The position numbers and the translations under genes are program-made. Shown here one piece after another: positions 11,301 through 23,388 of a stretch of DNA of 64,000 nucleotides (positions within the stretch are counted from its first letter, which is position 1; each line of letters starts with the position of its first letter). Source of the stretch: Pseudopyrenochaeta lycopersici. Lineage: Eukaryota > Ascomycota > Dothideomycetes > Pleosporales > Pseudopyrenochaetaceae. The stretch is from the NCBI GenBank assembly GCA_003313425.1, contig NHZP01000013.1, forward strand, positions 434,001 to 498,000. The letters are read 5' to 3'. The notes under the pieces were generated by a model that did no database searches, was not told the DNA's origin, and was given only the letters and a program-made list of their open reading frames with translations.

Positions 11301-11902
11301 ATGATAACTTCACGATTGAGCATGGCGATGGAAAGCAGAATCAGCAGCAGCGTACATCGATTGCAGACAATGTGTATCGAACGCCCATATCGCTTACCTC
11401 GGCACTCCAACGACGACCTGTTAGTGAAGTCAGTGACCATTCAGGTCTCGATGCAATCATAAATGTTGCACGGCGACAAGGTTTCGACGATGAGGAAGAG
11501 GCGCAACTTGTCAAGATAGGGACAAATCGTCACAAAAGCGGACACACTCCCAAGACTCAAGCTTCACCCGCTCGTGATCGTAAACGCGGCGCCAAGATTC
11601 AATCAGGCGGCACACGCAGACGTATGACCATGTCTATAGACTCTTCAGACGACGAGGGTGCACTCGACGATACTCTCTCAAATTCACCAAATACGGCTGC
11701 TCCAACTCGCTCAGCGCCGAAGCGCAAAGCCGCCTTGAAGAGTAATGCACAGGTACAGAGCCATTTTTTCGCAAATGACAGTGAGGGGGCGACGGACCTG
11801 ACAGATATGACGGACAGGAACTCGCCACAGAAGAAAGCATCAGAGAGGAAAGAGAAAAGGGGTAGAGGGACAGTACGAGACAAAGGAGAGACAAAGAGTT
11901 AG
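8387..11902 (+). CDS. rad4: DNA repair protein Rad4/XPC
   Basis: Single 1171-residue frame starting with ATG in a good context (ACCATCATGTC). Rad4/XPC recognises helix-distorting damage and recruits TFIIH for nucleotide excision repair, with Rad23 as partner, in the nucleus. Seen in the sequence: an acidic, basic-patch N-terminus (about 1-165), a transglutaminase-fold region from about residue 309 (LLRLMRYLSAYWKSKYTI, then RDIGQQLFTALIRGLGFESR near 380, and PTYWTEVISHLT near 501), BHD1 near 655-700 (SSEYVLQRHLRREEALKPG), BHD2 near 700-770 and BHD3 near 784-850 (FGNIDVYVETMVPSGAVHIP..ACTGFEFGKQRAVPV). The C-terminal 300 residues are polar and low in structure. It is longer than yeast Rad4 (754) but normal for filamentous fungi. 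Confidence 0.95.
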   Translation: MSPVLPRKRLQPDSPQPEPPQKRARARIPPTRQHKESVFQTLDAPPKVKRTLSQTKALLEQDDDESELSEPASSEDEFEDVPLNRAKKPHGQGKAQQSEDDEESDGEDWEDALGGHHHTKLDKGPAPVILGDIALTLSAAPKTAFDSKPEGKKGPSKIQRQVRNLTHCMHVQYLMFHNLVRNAWIQDTEVQKLLVANLSPGCWREIEQYWRDAGISDGPTRVVAADLQAQRGPKQAMADHKGKWKESGKKGVKIYESLQSSRVGSAQDRNKAARAKDKGTRKTDRSARDWGATSAPLEPNTPNLSAGDPLLRLMRYLSAYWKSKYTITAPSLQKRGYLSPSTLEAEIHAFRDDPFHPDTFGERVENLESFRERARMCQGSRDIGQQLFTALIRGLGFESRMVASLQPAGFGWSQSEQGKPKNLEKLKDAKNFIQNSVPAKSTQGMGKLEPRKATNRTDSIDADLLESSDLSSVISISSDSDKDHVARKPLKTRKYSEELPYPTYWTEVISHLTHTPISVSPLPRAVIASASSSDKLIEFYARGAAADRARQVLAYLIAFSSDGTAKDVTTRYLPKHQWPGRTKGFRMPIEKIPIHNKRGKVKRWEEWDWFKSLMRPYARPYSKRQPWDEVEDEGDLVPAEPEKKKQMDEEGGKETLQGYKNSSEYVLQRHLRREEALKPGARIVRNFITGKGANEKSEPVYRRKDIVHCRTAESWHKEGRAVKEGEQPLKFVPMRAVTVTRKREIEERERVEGGKVQQGLYSKLQTDWIIPDPIVDGHIPRNAFGNIDVYVETMVPSGAVHIPLKGTARICRKLNIDHAEACTGFEFGKQRAVPVLTGVVVAAENKDLVIDAWEIEEAHKAKREADKRAKLVLGWWRRFFSGLRIVERMNAEYGDDVGDPVKMAEAARNDNPKTNESEWEIFQQHTDFEGGFLRDDAEPSNSICVQTAPHHAENIESVTVRSLPASQDEPVHDNFTIEHGDGKQNQQQRTSIADNVYRTPISLTSALQRRPVSEVSDHSGLDAIINVARRQGFDDEEEAQLVKIGTNRHKSGHTPKTQASPARDRKRGAKIQSGGTRRRMTMSIDSSDDEGALDDTLSNSPNTAAPTRSAPKRKAALKSNAQVQSHFFANDSEGATDLTDMTDRNSPQKKASERKEKRGRGTVRDKGETKS

Positions 11903-14900
11903 GGTTGCATCCTAACACAAATCTATTACATGGAGGCTCATTGTGATGGGTCTTTACAAGCCGCACCTCTTTTCTCATATATGTGACGAGCGTACAGCAT
12001 CTGAAGCTCTCGACAAGATGGGTGAGGCAGACGACCCTTGCTGGACTCCTTTCGTAAACGCTACGATGAAGGGGGTACAAGAAATCTAGAGGACTTGGTG
12101 CGGTTGTGGTTACGGTCGTACCTAGGAAGCCCAGTGGTAGCATTGAGGGTCATTGTTCATTCAGGAAACGATGACGAGGCCTGAAAGCCAATGCAAGGCT
12201 GTCTTCGATCAGTCTCAGTTGATACGTGGTAAGTTACCCTTATTGTCTACTCGCAATGTTCTCCGAAGATGTCAAGGAGAAGGCGCAGTACACGTATGCA
12301 CCTGTGATCGGAGCTGGGAAGGAGACGTGAAGTGCCTGGGACATGGTGTGATATGATCTCATGAGTCGAATTTGGAATACTGAATGACGTAGCGGTGGTG
12401 GGAAAGACTATAATGGAATGCATTGGCCACAAGAACCAAGTGGGTTGCCAGCAGAGCCGCAGGGTAAGCTTCGACTAACATCTTGGCTCTGGGAATCTGA
12501 TCTCCAAGCTTCCGGTAGCGTCAGATGAGGCTCTGGTGTGGATACTGAGAACAGATCTAATTTGTGCCCTTGCAGTGGCAACGTCAACGTCGCGAAGACG
12601 CGCAGAAGCCGAAAATGACGACGTTGATCGTGCTCATGGAGCAATTTGGGAGGTGATTTTGGCATGATACTGACGTCAGAGTGCATCGATGTCGACTTAT
12701 TCTGGCATGGACTGGCTTACGAGAGACCGACATGAGCTCGGACGCGAATGTGACTGAACTCGGTCCTAATTCGGTCTAGATGAAAGGCCAGGCGAAACTG
12801 TGTCATCGAGGCCGAGAAAAGGAAATAAGCTTGGACCCTCCTACATGCCCAACAACTCCCATAGTATATCGGAAATAATTAGTATACGTAAGAAGCTCAG
12901 AAAACACTGGGTATGCGCAAATAACGTGACTGAAACAAGCCCCTAGGGATGATGCGGAAGTTCTTTGCGGCTGCTAGGCTGACCAAGACGATAGGAACGG
13001 AGCGACCCACGCCGTGTCCGAGACACACAATCAAATACAACGGTTGCCCGAGTAGACGAACAGATTCAATGATAAAACGTAATAATTGTACCAAAGCCCA
13101 CTGGCGGATCGGGTCCACATTGTGCAGTGTCCGTCATGTGAGAGAGTACGCGTGGAGTGCCTGATAAGTGTGATGTGTTTCCTTCGTAGCTACTTGAAGT
13201 ACTATGGTATCGATATACTATCAACGGCCATATTCAGATTGACAGTCAGTGCCAAGAATGCTTTGTTGTGCGTTATATCCATTTGGGCTCTTGATCCTCA
13301 CTCAAATCTCAGGCCATCTAGGCTTGGCATTGCTTTTGTCATCACGATCGAACAAACGAAATGCGCCTATTCTTTATCCGCTGTTGACATGGAGACGAAA
13401 GCAGTGAAGTGCTGCGTTAAGGCTGTTAGTGGTATTAGTGCCCGGGAGGATCTACAACTTCTTGGACCCTGATGTACAACATATGACACTAACACATTTT
13501 CGGATCGTGATAACACGGGCAGGGCAAGAACACGTGCGATTAGGATTGCCCGTGCGATGACTGGTGTCACAGTAATAATTCGGATGCAAACATGCGGAAG
13601 CCCTCTCCTGCCCCTCGGATCCTTATCGGACAATCAGCGAAAATGGTGTATACCTTGTGCTATTCAGAATAAGTTGACTTTCTGTACAGATGATGCATGA
13701 CATTAGCCTTAGCATTGTTCAGCTCTGGTTAGCGTTGATGATTGCTTCCGGAGCGGGTGGACGATAGTGCGAGAGAGATGGAGATGAACGTTGCGTGCTC
13801 GCGCAGTTCCGAACATCCACATGTTGGATTCCCATGTCGCTGCTAGCAAGTTTATCCGCATGATTGTCCTTGACACCCTATAGGCCAGATTACGCAGATT
13901 GTTCCTTACGCTGCAGAGAAAGTGCTGTGTCAGCAGCGGGGCACAATGTAGTGTTTGTCTTATAATCAACTGCAAGAGGCTGTCCTGCAGCGCCGAGAAA
14001 CAAGGCTGGGGAATATGGTGGTCGGCAAGGACCCCGCCAATCCTTGGGTATGAGGGAACAAGTAAGTATAATATGACAGATTATTCCAAGAACAGTCTCG
14101 CTTCTGCACGCATGGGCCGATATATGCAGCTCGATAAAGCTAGGGGGGCATGACCAACGCGCTTCCGGTGAGGGGGCTGCGGAGGAGTGGTGGAACTTCT
14201 CTTGTCTGGTGTGCCATGGATGCCAATCTGCAGCATGCGAATCTTGCAGAACTTAAGCTTCCAAAAGAGAGTCGAGATGAGTCCATGAAGATACGTCATC
14301 TAGGCGTTCCATGCTCAGAGGAAGGGAATTTGATTTCAAATTACCGCATTCGGACAGTAGTCAAGCGACGGCGGCCGTCTGTGGCACCTTCGCAAACAAC
14401 CATGTTAGAGGGTGCAGTGTCAGGCCCGTACGACAACACATGTCCGAATACACAGAGGATTCATTCTCCGCGATGGCCGGTAGCCAGGTTGGCGAATATA
14501 GCTTTGTGAGGGATGCATTCCCTCCGGGCCAGATTCCATCGTTGGACTACAACGGGCTTCGTCCGTTGAGACGATCTAAAAATTCCCTAGCGGCAGTATT
14601 GTGGAGATCCAATCAGATGGTGTGATGCCACAAACGGGATTGCGTGGGGTGAAGGAGATGAGTTCCTTGATAAGTAATGGCAGCCGCAGCTGACTGTGAA
14701 GGTCATGCCAAGACGCTGCCAGGTTGTTACACCACGTGATCAACACCAACATCGTTCGTTTCCGTATCCACGGCTTTTGCCTCGCATTTAGCGACCACAT
14801 TGTACAAATGTCTTCGTACTCGCTGGTCCTGCGTAACAACACGATAGAGGAACACCTGTTATTAGCGTCTTTATATATATTTTATTTCCGGTAGAAGAAG

Positions 14901-16162
14901 AGAGCAACCGCCCACAACTTTTCAGTGTTGGCAGGTCGAGCGGCGTATTCGGCCCCTCATGTGAGTCGAAGCACCGTCAACTGGATGCTATTGCATCCGA
15001 TGTCACAATATTAGCAGCGAGAAGGCAGGGCAGGGTATTTCTGTGGTAGCCAGTACGAAGGAGCTCGGTTATGCAAACTTCAATGCACGCTGGGTCGTAC
15101 GCGGTTAGCGTCAACAATAGCTCACTACGACCGAAGTTCGGCCTACGGCTGCCCTCAGCAGAGACGCAAACAGGCAGTCCATGCCGACGTGCTCCTCCGT
15201 CGCTCACTTGGACGCTCAGCCGGACGCAGCTTTGGGTCAGCAACCATCTCTGACGTCGTGGGCTGCCCCGATGCTCGTTCATGGTCTCTCTCTCAAGCTC
15301 CGTGATACTGCATCGAAGGTCGCTGCCTGAAGAAGTATCCGCAGTGATGATAGCGACCGCTGCCCGCTCTCTTATTCAGCAAGCAGCCACCTCTCTCACA
15401 TTTATGACGTCTTGGCAGATCCAGCCCTACTATGCATCGTCCACCGAACAGGCAATTCCTAGGCGGGGTAGCCCTTCGAGAAGGCGACGCCAGGAACCCT
15501 CTGCCTGTTACTAAGGGTACAATGACTGACTAACCGGCACACTGCACTTCCAGCGCGTTCGGTATTGTTGCAGTTTAGCTTTGCAACTTGCCAATGTTTT
15601 ATCAAAGACCGTATGAAGAATAGCGTGCGCCTTCATGCCGACCCCTGCCCCCGACCGCCGGTGGTGCAACTTCACGAGCCACTTGAGGACCAGAATAACA
15701 ACACCTCAGATGCTTGTTGCACGGCTGGACCGTGCCCCGGACGCGTGTGCCGAAAAAAAGGTTGCACCACCACGCATCTCGCGCTGGCGTTATGCATGCA
15801 TTTTCGCAGCAAGCCACATTCCCAGGGTCTGCTGTGGCCGTTGACGCAGGCGCAAACCCCTGCTCAAGCCGTGGGCTGCCATCTCCATACACTCGATCCA
15901 TTAAATCCGAGAGGGCGCTCACGTCGTCCGCACGGTGTATAAGACCACACCTCGCCCTCCGTTGTGTAAGCCTATCTCCACCACATAAGCATTTTGATTT
16001 CAAGTACTCCTGCATCAGCACGTCATCTCTACAAGACCCCGCTCCACACTTCCACATTACTACATTAGAGTGGCCGGAAAAGAGCTGCAACTCAACCCAA
16101 CGTCCATAGTCCCGCGGCGCAAGACATCACCAATCCTCTTGTCACCACTCGAACCATTCATA
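11903..16162. other. long intergenic region, no gene supported
   Basis: 4.3 kb with only short frames on both strands (longest about 160 codons, minus strand 15602-16090, overlapping the bZIP promoter). No recognisable protein motif, tRNA or repeat family. An unannotated noncoding transcript or a long bZIP leader is possible but not shown. Confidence 0.5.
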
Positions 16163-16942
16163 ATGGACTCCCATTCCTTCGACTATTGGATGGCTCAAGG
16201 CAATTACATTGCTCCCGCGCATCAGACCACCGTATTCGAAATGCCTCCGGATCTGTCAAAAGTTCCCAGCTTGAGCGGATCTCCAGTATGCCAAGACTGC
16301 CACTTTCTCACTTGTTCTACTCTAATCCAGTGAAGGTCTCTTCCACATATGACCAGTTTCCTGCTCCCATACATCAGGCTTACTACCCTCATATTGTTGA
16401 TGAGCCAATGTCATTCGGATCATATGCCATGCCAATGACCCCATCGGATTTTGGCTCAGACCACGATAGCCCATATTGCAGTCCACGCCCACCACCGCAT
16501 ACTGAGCCTGTTTTCGCGAGTTCTCATAGTTCTGCACCAACTGAGCGGACACATACAACATCAGGAGTAAGTGTTACCTCTGTAGAACGCAATATTACCA
16601 ACTCTAACAAAGCTCTAGCGCCGACGAGCTCAAAATCGCGCAGCCCAACGTGCCTTCCGCGAACGCAAGGAAAAACATGCCCGTGACCTCGAAGCCCAAC
16701 TTTCTGTCCTGACCGACAAATACAACAAACTCGAAGTATCCCATTCAGACCTCAACGCAGCATACGAGAAGCTCCGAAAAACAATTGAACTGCTTACGCA
16801 AGACGATGATGCTGAGGGCGAAGACGAGGATGGCAAGACCACTCGTAGAAGGAGCAGTAACTCAGATACTCTCCGAAAGCTCCTAGAGATATTACACGGC
16901 GAGTTCAAAGGTGTTACACCAGTAAAGTCTGAGAGCACCTAA
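16163..16942 (+). CDS. AP-1-like bZIP transcription factor
   Basis: Three exons, 16163-16285, 16357-16566 and 16619-16942; 218 residues. Introns of 71 bp (GTATGC..CCAG) and 52 bp (GTAAGT..CTAG) are both phase 0 and are required: other nearby acceptors run into a stop at once. Exon 3 opens with the basic region RRRAQNRAAQRAFRERKEKH (about residues 112-131), the fungal Yap1/Pap1-type signature, followed by leucine-zipper heptads (LEAQLSVLTDKYNKLEVS) and a C-terminal LRKLLEILHGEFKGV segment seen in small fungal bZIPs. The N-terminal 110 residues are Pro/Ser/Tyr-rich, like an activation region. It lacks the Cys-rich redox domains of full Yap1, so it may belong to the short Yap-like regulators. 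Nuclear; targets unknown. Confidence 0.88.
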
Positions 16943-19900
16943 GTACAGTGCTAGCACGATCCTGTATTGGCAGCAAGACTGCTCTTTCAGTTCTCTTCTT
17001 GTCTATACCCTTTTTTGCTTTTGCGTTTGAAGCCCTATATCATGTAGCCGGGCGCTTTCGGCGTTTTATTGGTGATATCTTCTCCATCCGAGATATCTTG
17101 CGGATCATTTTCTAGACGGTTGAGCCTGCTTCCCTTCGCTGGGATATGACCTACGACGAATCATTCTGGTTGAACCCAGTCTTTTCTTCTCTTTGGTATG
17201 ATTGATATAGACACGCCTGCCGACGTCTTGACGAATGACTGCAATACATAATTGGTAGTACTGTAGTAATTGGGACCTAATGCGAAACAAGCAATTGCCA
17301 AACAAAACACCATCTTCAAAGCGTGCTCCTCATATCAGCCCCCTCAGTTGAAGCACAGTGTCAGCAACGTGAACGAGCCTCTAACCAAGCTAGGTTCCTT
17401 AAGGAACCGAGCATTGATTTCGCTTCAGGAAGCGATGGCATCAGCAGCCTCCGCAAACCCACCAATAAGCGGTCTCATAGCTCCGACCGGACTATGCTCA
17501 TCTTGCCTCTTTTTCTTCCCCGCCCCCAAACTTGAAAGATTGTGGAAGGAGTCCACTTCCGTCTTTGTCACTGCAGCTTCTCCGATACGCCAACTCACGC
17601 AAGTGTCCCCCGAGATGCTTGGACATCTGAGCCGTTTGGGACGGGTTCTGTGAGGACAGCATCACGCACAAACGGCACATTCAAAGTTTGTTGCTAACAA
17701 CTTCCCAATGGGACACATCACTACCTGTCTACTATCCTAGAGATAGGAATGCCTCCTCAGGCTCTTGCGCTGTTGCATGTCGGTAAACCCGAGTCAAAGC
17801 CATAAGCTGGAACGTGCACAACCTTTCACCTGTGGGGCGCTCGCCTGCCCCTGCATGCTGGTACCAGTATTTGGCGCAAAGCAGTACAATTTTCTCTCCA
17901 CTCCTAGCGCCCTAAAGTCGACACGGTGGGTCGCTTCGAGGTATCATCGGCCGAAGTAAGTACCCAACGCCTAAACACATCCATAACACGGAATGCTACC
18001 GCTCCATTCCTCCACCACCCAGTCATTTGGAGAAACGGGGTGGTCCATGATAGGGAAATACGGCGGTTGGGGCTCTGAACGATCCATGCCCCCCCCCCCC
18101 CCAACACTGGATAATAAAAGAGCATCAATAATTGCAGGTTCGATGGCAGAACCCAGGATCTCTTGCTTAATGCAGTTGACTGTCGACAACGGTTTACCCG
18201 CGAGAAAGAGAGACAGCGCGATGCATGGAAAGATGCATGGAAAGATGCATGGAAATCTTGGAAATACTGGGCGCAGGAATGACCCCGCGTGCAGCTTAGC
18301 CAAAGAGAGCGCGACCATGCAGCCCTTGGATTGTCGCCCCGCCGAAGTTGCTGCACCTGTGCGCCGGTTTCTTTGCTCAGATTCTACGTGATAATCGCTG
18401 TTCCTAATCTCCAAGAAGCATGCAAGAGATCTAGAATAGACATACCCTGTCTGCCTTTTCTTTGCATGCATATAGCCCTATGCCATTCTCCGTCAGTGAA
18501 GTGGAGGCTGAAAAGCTTAATATCTCTCACTTGAGCACGAGCCACGCCAATAGTTCCCAAAAATAGCCCAACTATGCATCGACCCGCAGAAAGCCTTGCT
18601 TAGCATCGAGAGGCCAGGAAAATCAGCACGTAATGGTGAAAATGGCGGCACTGTGGCAGACATGTTGTCCATATGGCGCACATATTTCGGATGACGTCCG
18701 TGTCACTGTGGATTCGGGATGCGCGATTCAGCCACCCATCTTTAGTGATGACAAGATGATGCTTCTGCTGCAGGGCAACGGGATCATGTCTCAAAATACC
18801 TACCTGCACCCCATAAAATCCCTACCAAGTATGGGGCTAGCTTTTTGGCTTTTGCGGACTACAGAAGTCAGTGTCTTAAGTTGCCTAGATGGCAACTTAA
18901 ATAGACTTCTGCTATTCCGGAAGGCGCTTTATCCGATATATGGAGTGGCTCTCTGAGCGAGGAGAAATTATGATGCTCTACATGACTCGTGCGCCTTGCA
19001 GAACCGAGTTGAGGCAATGAGTTCGTAGTGAAAGGCTACCCCTGCTCGATGCCCAACCTTCAAGTCCTGAAAGTAATAACAACGCAGTTTCGTATCAAAC
19101 AAGATCGCTTGAAGAGTTATTTACAAAATATGTAGCACAACCTCTTCATTTTTCCCTACTGGCTCAAGAATGACTTTGACAGCTACCACACATTACCCTA
19201 GTTTGGGTCAACATTTCTCGTTGACTATACCGCAAACAATGCCAGATGAGGATGGAAACTACAGGAAGAGTAGAAAACATATTGGGTTATAATGAGTAGC
19301 AATATCCTGACTTGGCTGTGCATAACGTTCAGTGTGGCACTTCGCAAGCTTATGTGGAGTGTTATACGTCGCTTAATGGTACCTTAACCATCCCTTGCCA
19401 GTCGTCTATTGCGAGGAACATCTACAAGGCTCTAGAATGTCAGAATTGCTTCATATCATTGTCGAGTCCTCAATTAGCTCACTAGGGAATAGTTATTCAT
19501 TGTCCCACCTCAGGGCGCAATACTACCAGTAAACACACCAGTGGCTTGGCCCTTTGACTCAACCACGGCCTCGGTGCTACCCAAAGCGCTGCTAGAAAGC
19601 CTTCAAGCCGTGGACAGCTGTCCGCCAGGTATCCCGGTGAACTCTTATTTATCACCATCTTTCTGGTGATACAACACGCTTGCGCAATGGGCAGTTTTAC
19701 ACTCAGTGAATAGCATATCAGAATACCACAGCTCATCTCTAACAGTTAAGCCTAGCACTTCTGTTGACTAAATCTTGGACTGACTGTGATTTGTCGACGA
19801 TGGTAGCTTCGTTGAAGAGGTCGTAGGCAGTCATTGCTGGGTGAATATTGGACAGAGGCAAAGAGAGTGGGTTTACTCAAATAGCTGAAGGGAGTCCGAT

Positions 19901-21273
19901 GCAGGTGGAGTGGAAGAATGCGAGATGGTAGGTGAGATATAAGTCATATTTAGCGGTTGGAACGCATAGCTGCAAACGGATACCGGGAGATTGCAGGTGA
20001 GAAACTAAAGTGGGAGACAAATGCACACAAGAACGACTTAGAATATTGCGGAGAACTACTCAAAATCTACTGCACTCCCATTAGGTAGCGAGTGATATAG
20101 GAGAAAGACGACACTAAGGGTATCAACCAATATGCCAGAAGCTGTCTATCAGTGTTGCATGCGTAGTGCCTCACGAATGAATGCATGGGCAAAGACACGG
20201 ATTGAAGCATATAAACAAACTTCCGGAAGCGTATCGAGGAGCTTAGTAGAATTCGTTCAACGGTACACGCCTGCGAAATTTTACAAACAATGGCCGAGTA
20301 AGCTCAAGCGTATGCAACACAATTCTAATCTCTGTTATTTCCTCCTTAAAAAAAGAGGGGAGAGGGAGAGGGAGCGGGAGAGAACTAGAGTACTGGTTGA
20401 CAGACTAGCGTACAAAAAGACGCCCAAACGTATGTGTCCAAGAAAGAGAAAGTAACAAAAGTTTGAATACCCCGTCTGCTATATATATATATATATCAAG
20501 AAACATATTGTTTACATTCATTATAGTGTGAGAAGAGATATGGAGCATTTACTCAGTTTCCTGACTCGATACTGGGCAAATATGACAACGATGACAGTTG
20601 GCAAATCCGAATGTCTGCGTAGCACGTATCTGACAACGCTACGAATGAGCGCAAGATAGCCTCACAGGGTCATAAGTCAATCGCACAGCATTGAACACAA
20701 ACCTGAGAATATATGCGCCATAATAGGCATCGCATGGCATAAAGGAAGCAGCAAGAACCCGTTGGGTGAGAATGAGTCAGTAGAGCAGGAGCGAATTTAA
20801 CGCGAAGCGCGATCGAGGGTTGGGCTACAGAGGTATTGGCCATGAGCGTAGAGTCGGAAAGGATTTGCGACAATTTCTTTGCTACGGGTCGACTTAACGA
20901 AGCGATCGCAGGCTGGGAAAGCTCATAAAGAAGCCAGTCCCGAGATTGATTGGTAAGGACGTCGGTCTGGTTCATTTCGATTGCTGTGGGCTTGAATACT
21001 GCCAGGGGAACAGAGTCGCGAGCGAATATTCGGCAATTGCCGCAAGGAGATTGGTCGCCGATTTCGTTTGGGTTTCGCAAATGGGACTGGCGGTTTGCCA
21101 TATTGGGGCTTACCTTGGTACGTCACCTTGACACCACGCATCCGACCAAGTAATGCCATCAGAGATGAACATATTAGTGTTTGTGTACTGAGGATGATTA
21201 GCTCGCAAAGCCCAGTTCCTCCCATTTTGGGTTCCCAAACTCCATATCGCTATGCAAGAAAAAGGGATATACT
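16943..21273. other. long intergenic region with small repeats
   Basis: 4.3 kb without a supportable gene. It holds three 12-bp direct repeats of GCATGGAAAGAT near 18220-18257, a poly-C run near 18091-18103, a nested inverted repeat at 18862-18911, a purine-rich tract at 20347-20385 and an (AT)n run near 20480-20495. Short frames (for example plus 20132-20455) have no recognisable features. Confidence 0.5.
18862..18911. repeat. nested inverted repeat / hairpin
   Basis: Outer arms CAGAAGTC (18862-18869) and GACTTCTG (18904-18911) enclose perfect inner arms TTAAGTTGCC (18876-18885) and GGCAACTTAA (18891-18900) with a 5-nt loop. Could fold as a 50-nt stem-loop in RNA or DNA, or be the footprint of a small inverted-repeat element. 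No neighbouring gene closer than 2 kb. Confidence 0.7.
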
Positions 21274-23388
21274 TCATAGTGTCCATAAACCACTACGGCG
21301 TTTGCCCATAGGGTAAACGAGGAGAGCTGCCATGAATAAGCCGACAGTTATACCAATTGCAATTTGAATCATAGAAGCTGCAACGTTGAAGACGATAGCG
21401 TTGAGGCTGTCGGTTGTTGTCTGCTTGCGTCAATAATCAAGGTCAAAAAAAAAATCAAGTAGGATGCTTACGTCTGTAGTTCCGCCGGAGCCTTTGATGA
21501 GGGCAGAGGCGGTCTGCAACGCAGAGTTGATGCTTCCACTTGATGCCAGACTGCCAGGAACTTGAACGTAAACGGCAGGTAACAGTACGGCGGCCGCGAC
21601 TCCATGACGTAAACGGCTGTAGAGATTTGCGAGTACGCCAATCGTGAAGGCGCCAAACGTATATGCAATCGGCGCGCTCGATGAAAATTTCATGTTGGCA
21701 TAGAAGTTTACCACATAACCGGCAAAGGCGATGATGATCATGGCCGGCATCTGTTTGTATTTGGCTTGAACAGTGAAGGTTGTGAAGAAGACGTAAAGAG
21801 GGACGAAAAGAAAGTTCCAGTACGAATTTAGAGGATCTCGGCACTGTGTATCGTTGGTGGCATTGGGATCAATGGCGCCGTAAATAGCAGTGCCAACGGT
21901 AATGCCGTATCCAAGGAAGAGCGAGTAGATGATGGCGAAGACGAGTCTGATGGAGCCGGGCACAATGGCACGAGACTGCAGCTCAAGGGCAGAGCTGAGG
22001 ACAAGCTGGGACAATTAGCAACTCGGCGACGAATAATGTTGCATGAAACGCACCCATCCAGGAAGAATCATGGCAATAGCGCTCTGTGCGATGGCCGAGA
22101 AACAAAAGAGGCTTCCACCGTTGATACTTCCAAACGCACGGGCGAGGAAGCTCATGAGAATGGTTGCGGAGATTTCGAAGACGGTGCTGTAGGTCTTGGA
22201 CAAAGGGGCAATGACCAATTGAAGAAGGCCAAGAATGCAACCGAGGGCGAGGATGACAGGCATATCAATCAAGCGAGCTTTGAAGAAGACGGACACGGCG
22301 GCAGAAGCAAGACCGTACATGATGACGGTCAACCAGACGGGATGGCGGTCCTTTGCATTGATCACGTCGTCCAGGCGGGAGAGTGCTTCGTCGAGGCTGA
22401 TGACGTCGTGCAACACCTCCTTGTAGATCTCATGGGTGTCTTTGAGCTTGCCGAGATTGACACCCTGTACGGTGCGGACAATCTTGACTTCGGCCGTGTG
22501 TGTTAGCGGGTCATCAAAGGACACCAACATGCAGCCAGGAATGTAAAGGAACTGGCTGTTGATTTCTAGGATTTTGGCGGTCGTGGCCAGATACTCTTCA
22601 AGGCGGTGCGTTGGAGCGCCAAAGAGCATCAAGGCACGACACATGCGGATGATGTACTGTTGGCGTTTGAGGATGTTGGCGACGTGGACCTTGATCCTCG
22701 CGTCCTGGTCATCCTTGGCCTTCCAGACCTTGGCGAGGAGGCCGCCGCTGCTGGTGCGCTTGTGATGGCGTGGGCGCATGGCTGCATCCTGCTTCTCGTT
22801 GTTTGGGTTCGCCAGCTTGGCGGAGGCGCCAATGAGCGTGGCCAGGGTCTCCTGGGACTGGGCAGCAGACTTGTCTGCCTTGTACCACTTCTTCTTTGAC
22901 GGAGTGGCAGCGCCCGACGAGGATCCCGGTCGTTGTGCTGGGGACGCGGTGCTGGTAGTGGACGTGGTGTCGGTGTAGCCCGGGACCGGTGTCTTGTATG
23001 CCTGGAGCAGCTGGTAGAAGACGCCGCCATTGGCGTTGCCTGTGACGGCGTAGCTCTCATCGGAATCTGCCTCGCTCCACGACAGCGCATTGAAGCGATC
23101 CACGGCGGCGTGAGCGGCACTGTGTGCATGCAGCAGCTCTTCGGCATCGGCTATGTGCTGGTCGCCGCCAATGTGTGCTGGCTCGGACTCGCTGACGCGG
23201 CTGTAGGCGCGGAGCTGGTCGGGAGGCGGGATTTCGGCGTTGGCAGAGCTGTTGAAGCGGACTCTGGTCTTGCCAGTCGCCTGCTCCGGCTGCATCGAAG
23301 GGGATGGATAGGTGGGCGGCATCGCTCGTAACTCATGCGAGCCAGCCACCTGTGATGGATCCGCGGAATCAGCTGAAGAGGGCTCCAT
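21274..23388 (-). CDS. ThrE-family (DUF1212) membrane protein, Prm10-like
   Basis: Three exons, 23388-22054, 22005-21472 and 21420-21274; 671 residues. Introns of 48 and 51 bp, both phase 0; joining exons 1 and 2 gives ILPGW-LVLSSALELQSRAIVPGS, which matches the conserved core of the family. The last acceptor could be 3 nt earlier (one extra Gln). Residues 1-230 are polar and Ser/Thr-rich. From about 235 the N-terminal ThrE domain follows (RQQYIIRMCRALMLFGAPTH, then SFDDP, about five helices), and from about 450 a second set of helices (FAIIYSLFLGYGITVGTAIYG). Bacterial relatives export threonine/serine; yeast PRM10 is pheromone-regulated and its function is unknown. A role as amino-acid or organic-acid carrier in a fungal membrane is inference. 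Confidence 0.9.

Noticed and set aside
12897..13472. Overlapping frames on both strands (up to 128 codons)
   Set aside because: No family, no consistent splicing, and hydrophobic stretches on one strand mirror the other.
15602..16090. 162-codon minus-strand frame upstream of the bZIP gene
   Set aside because: Cys/Arg-rich with no motif, overlaps the likely leader of the bZIP gene and plus-strand frames of similar length.
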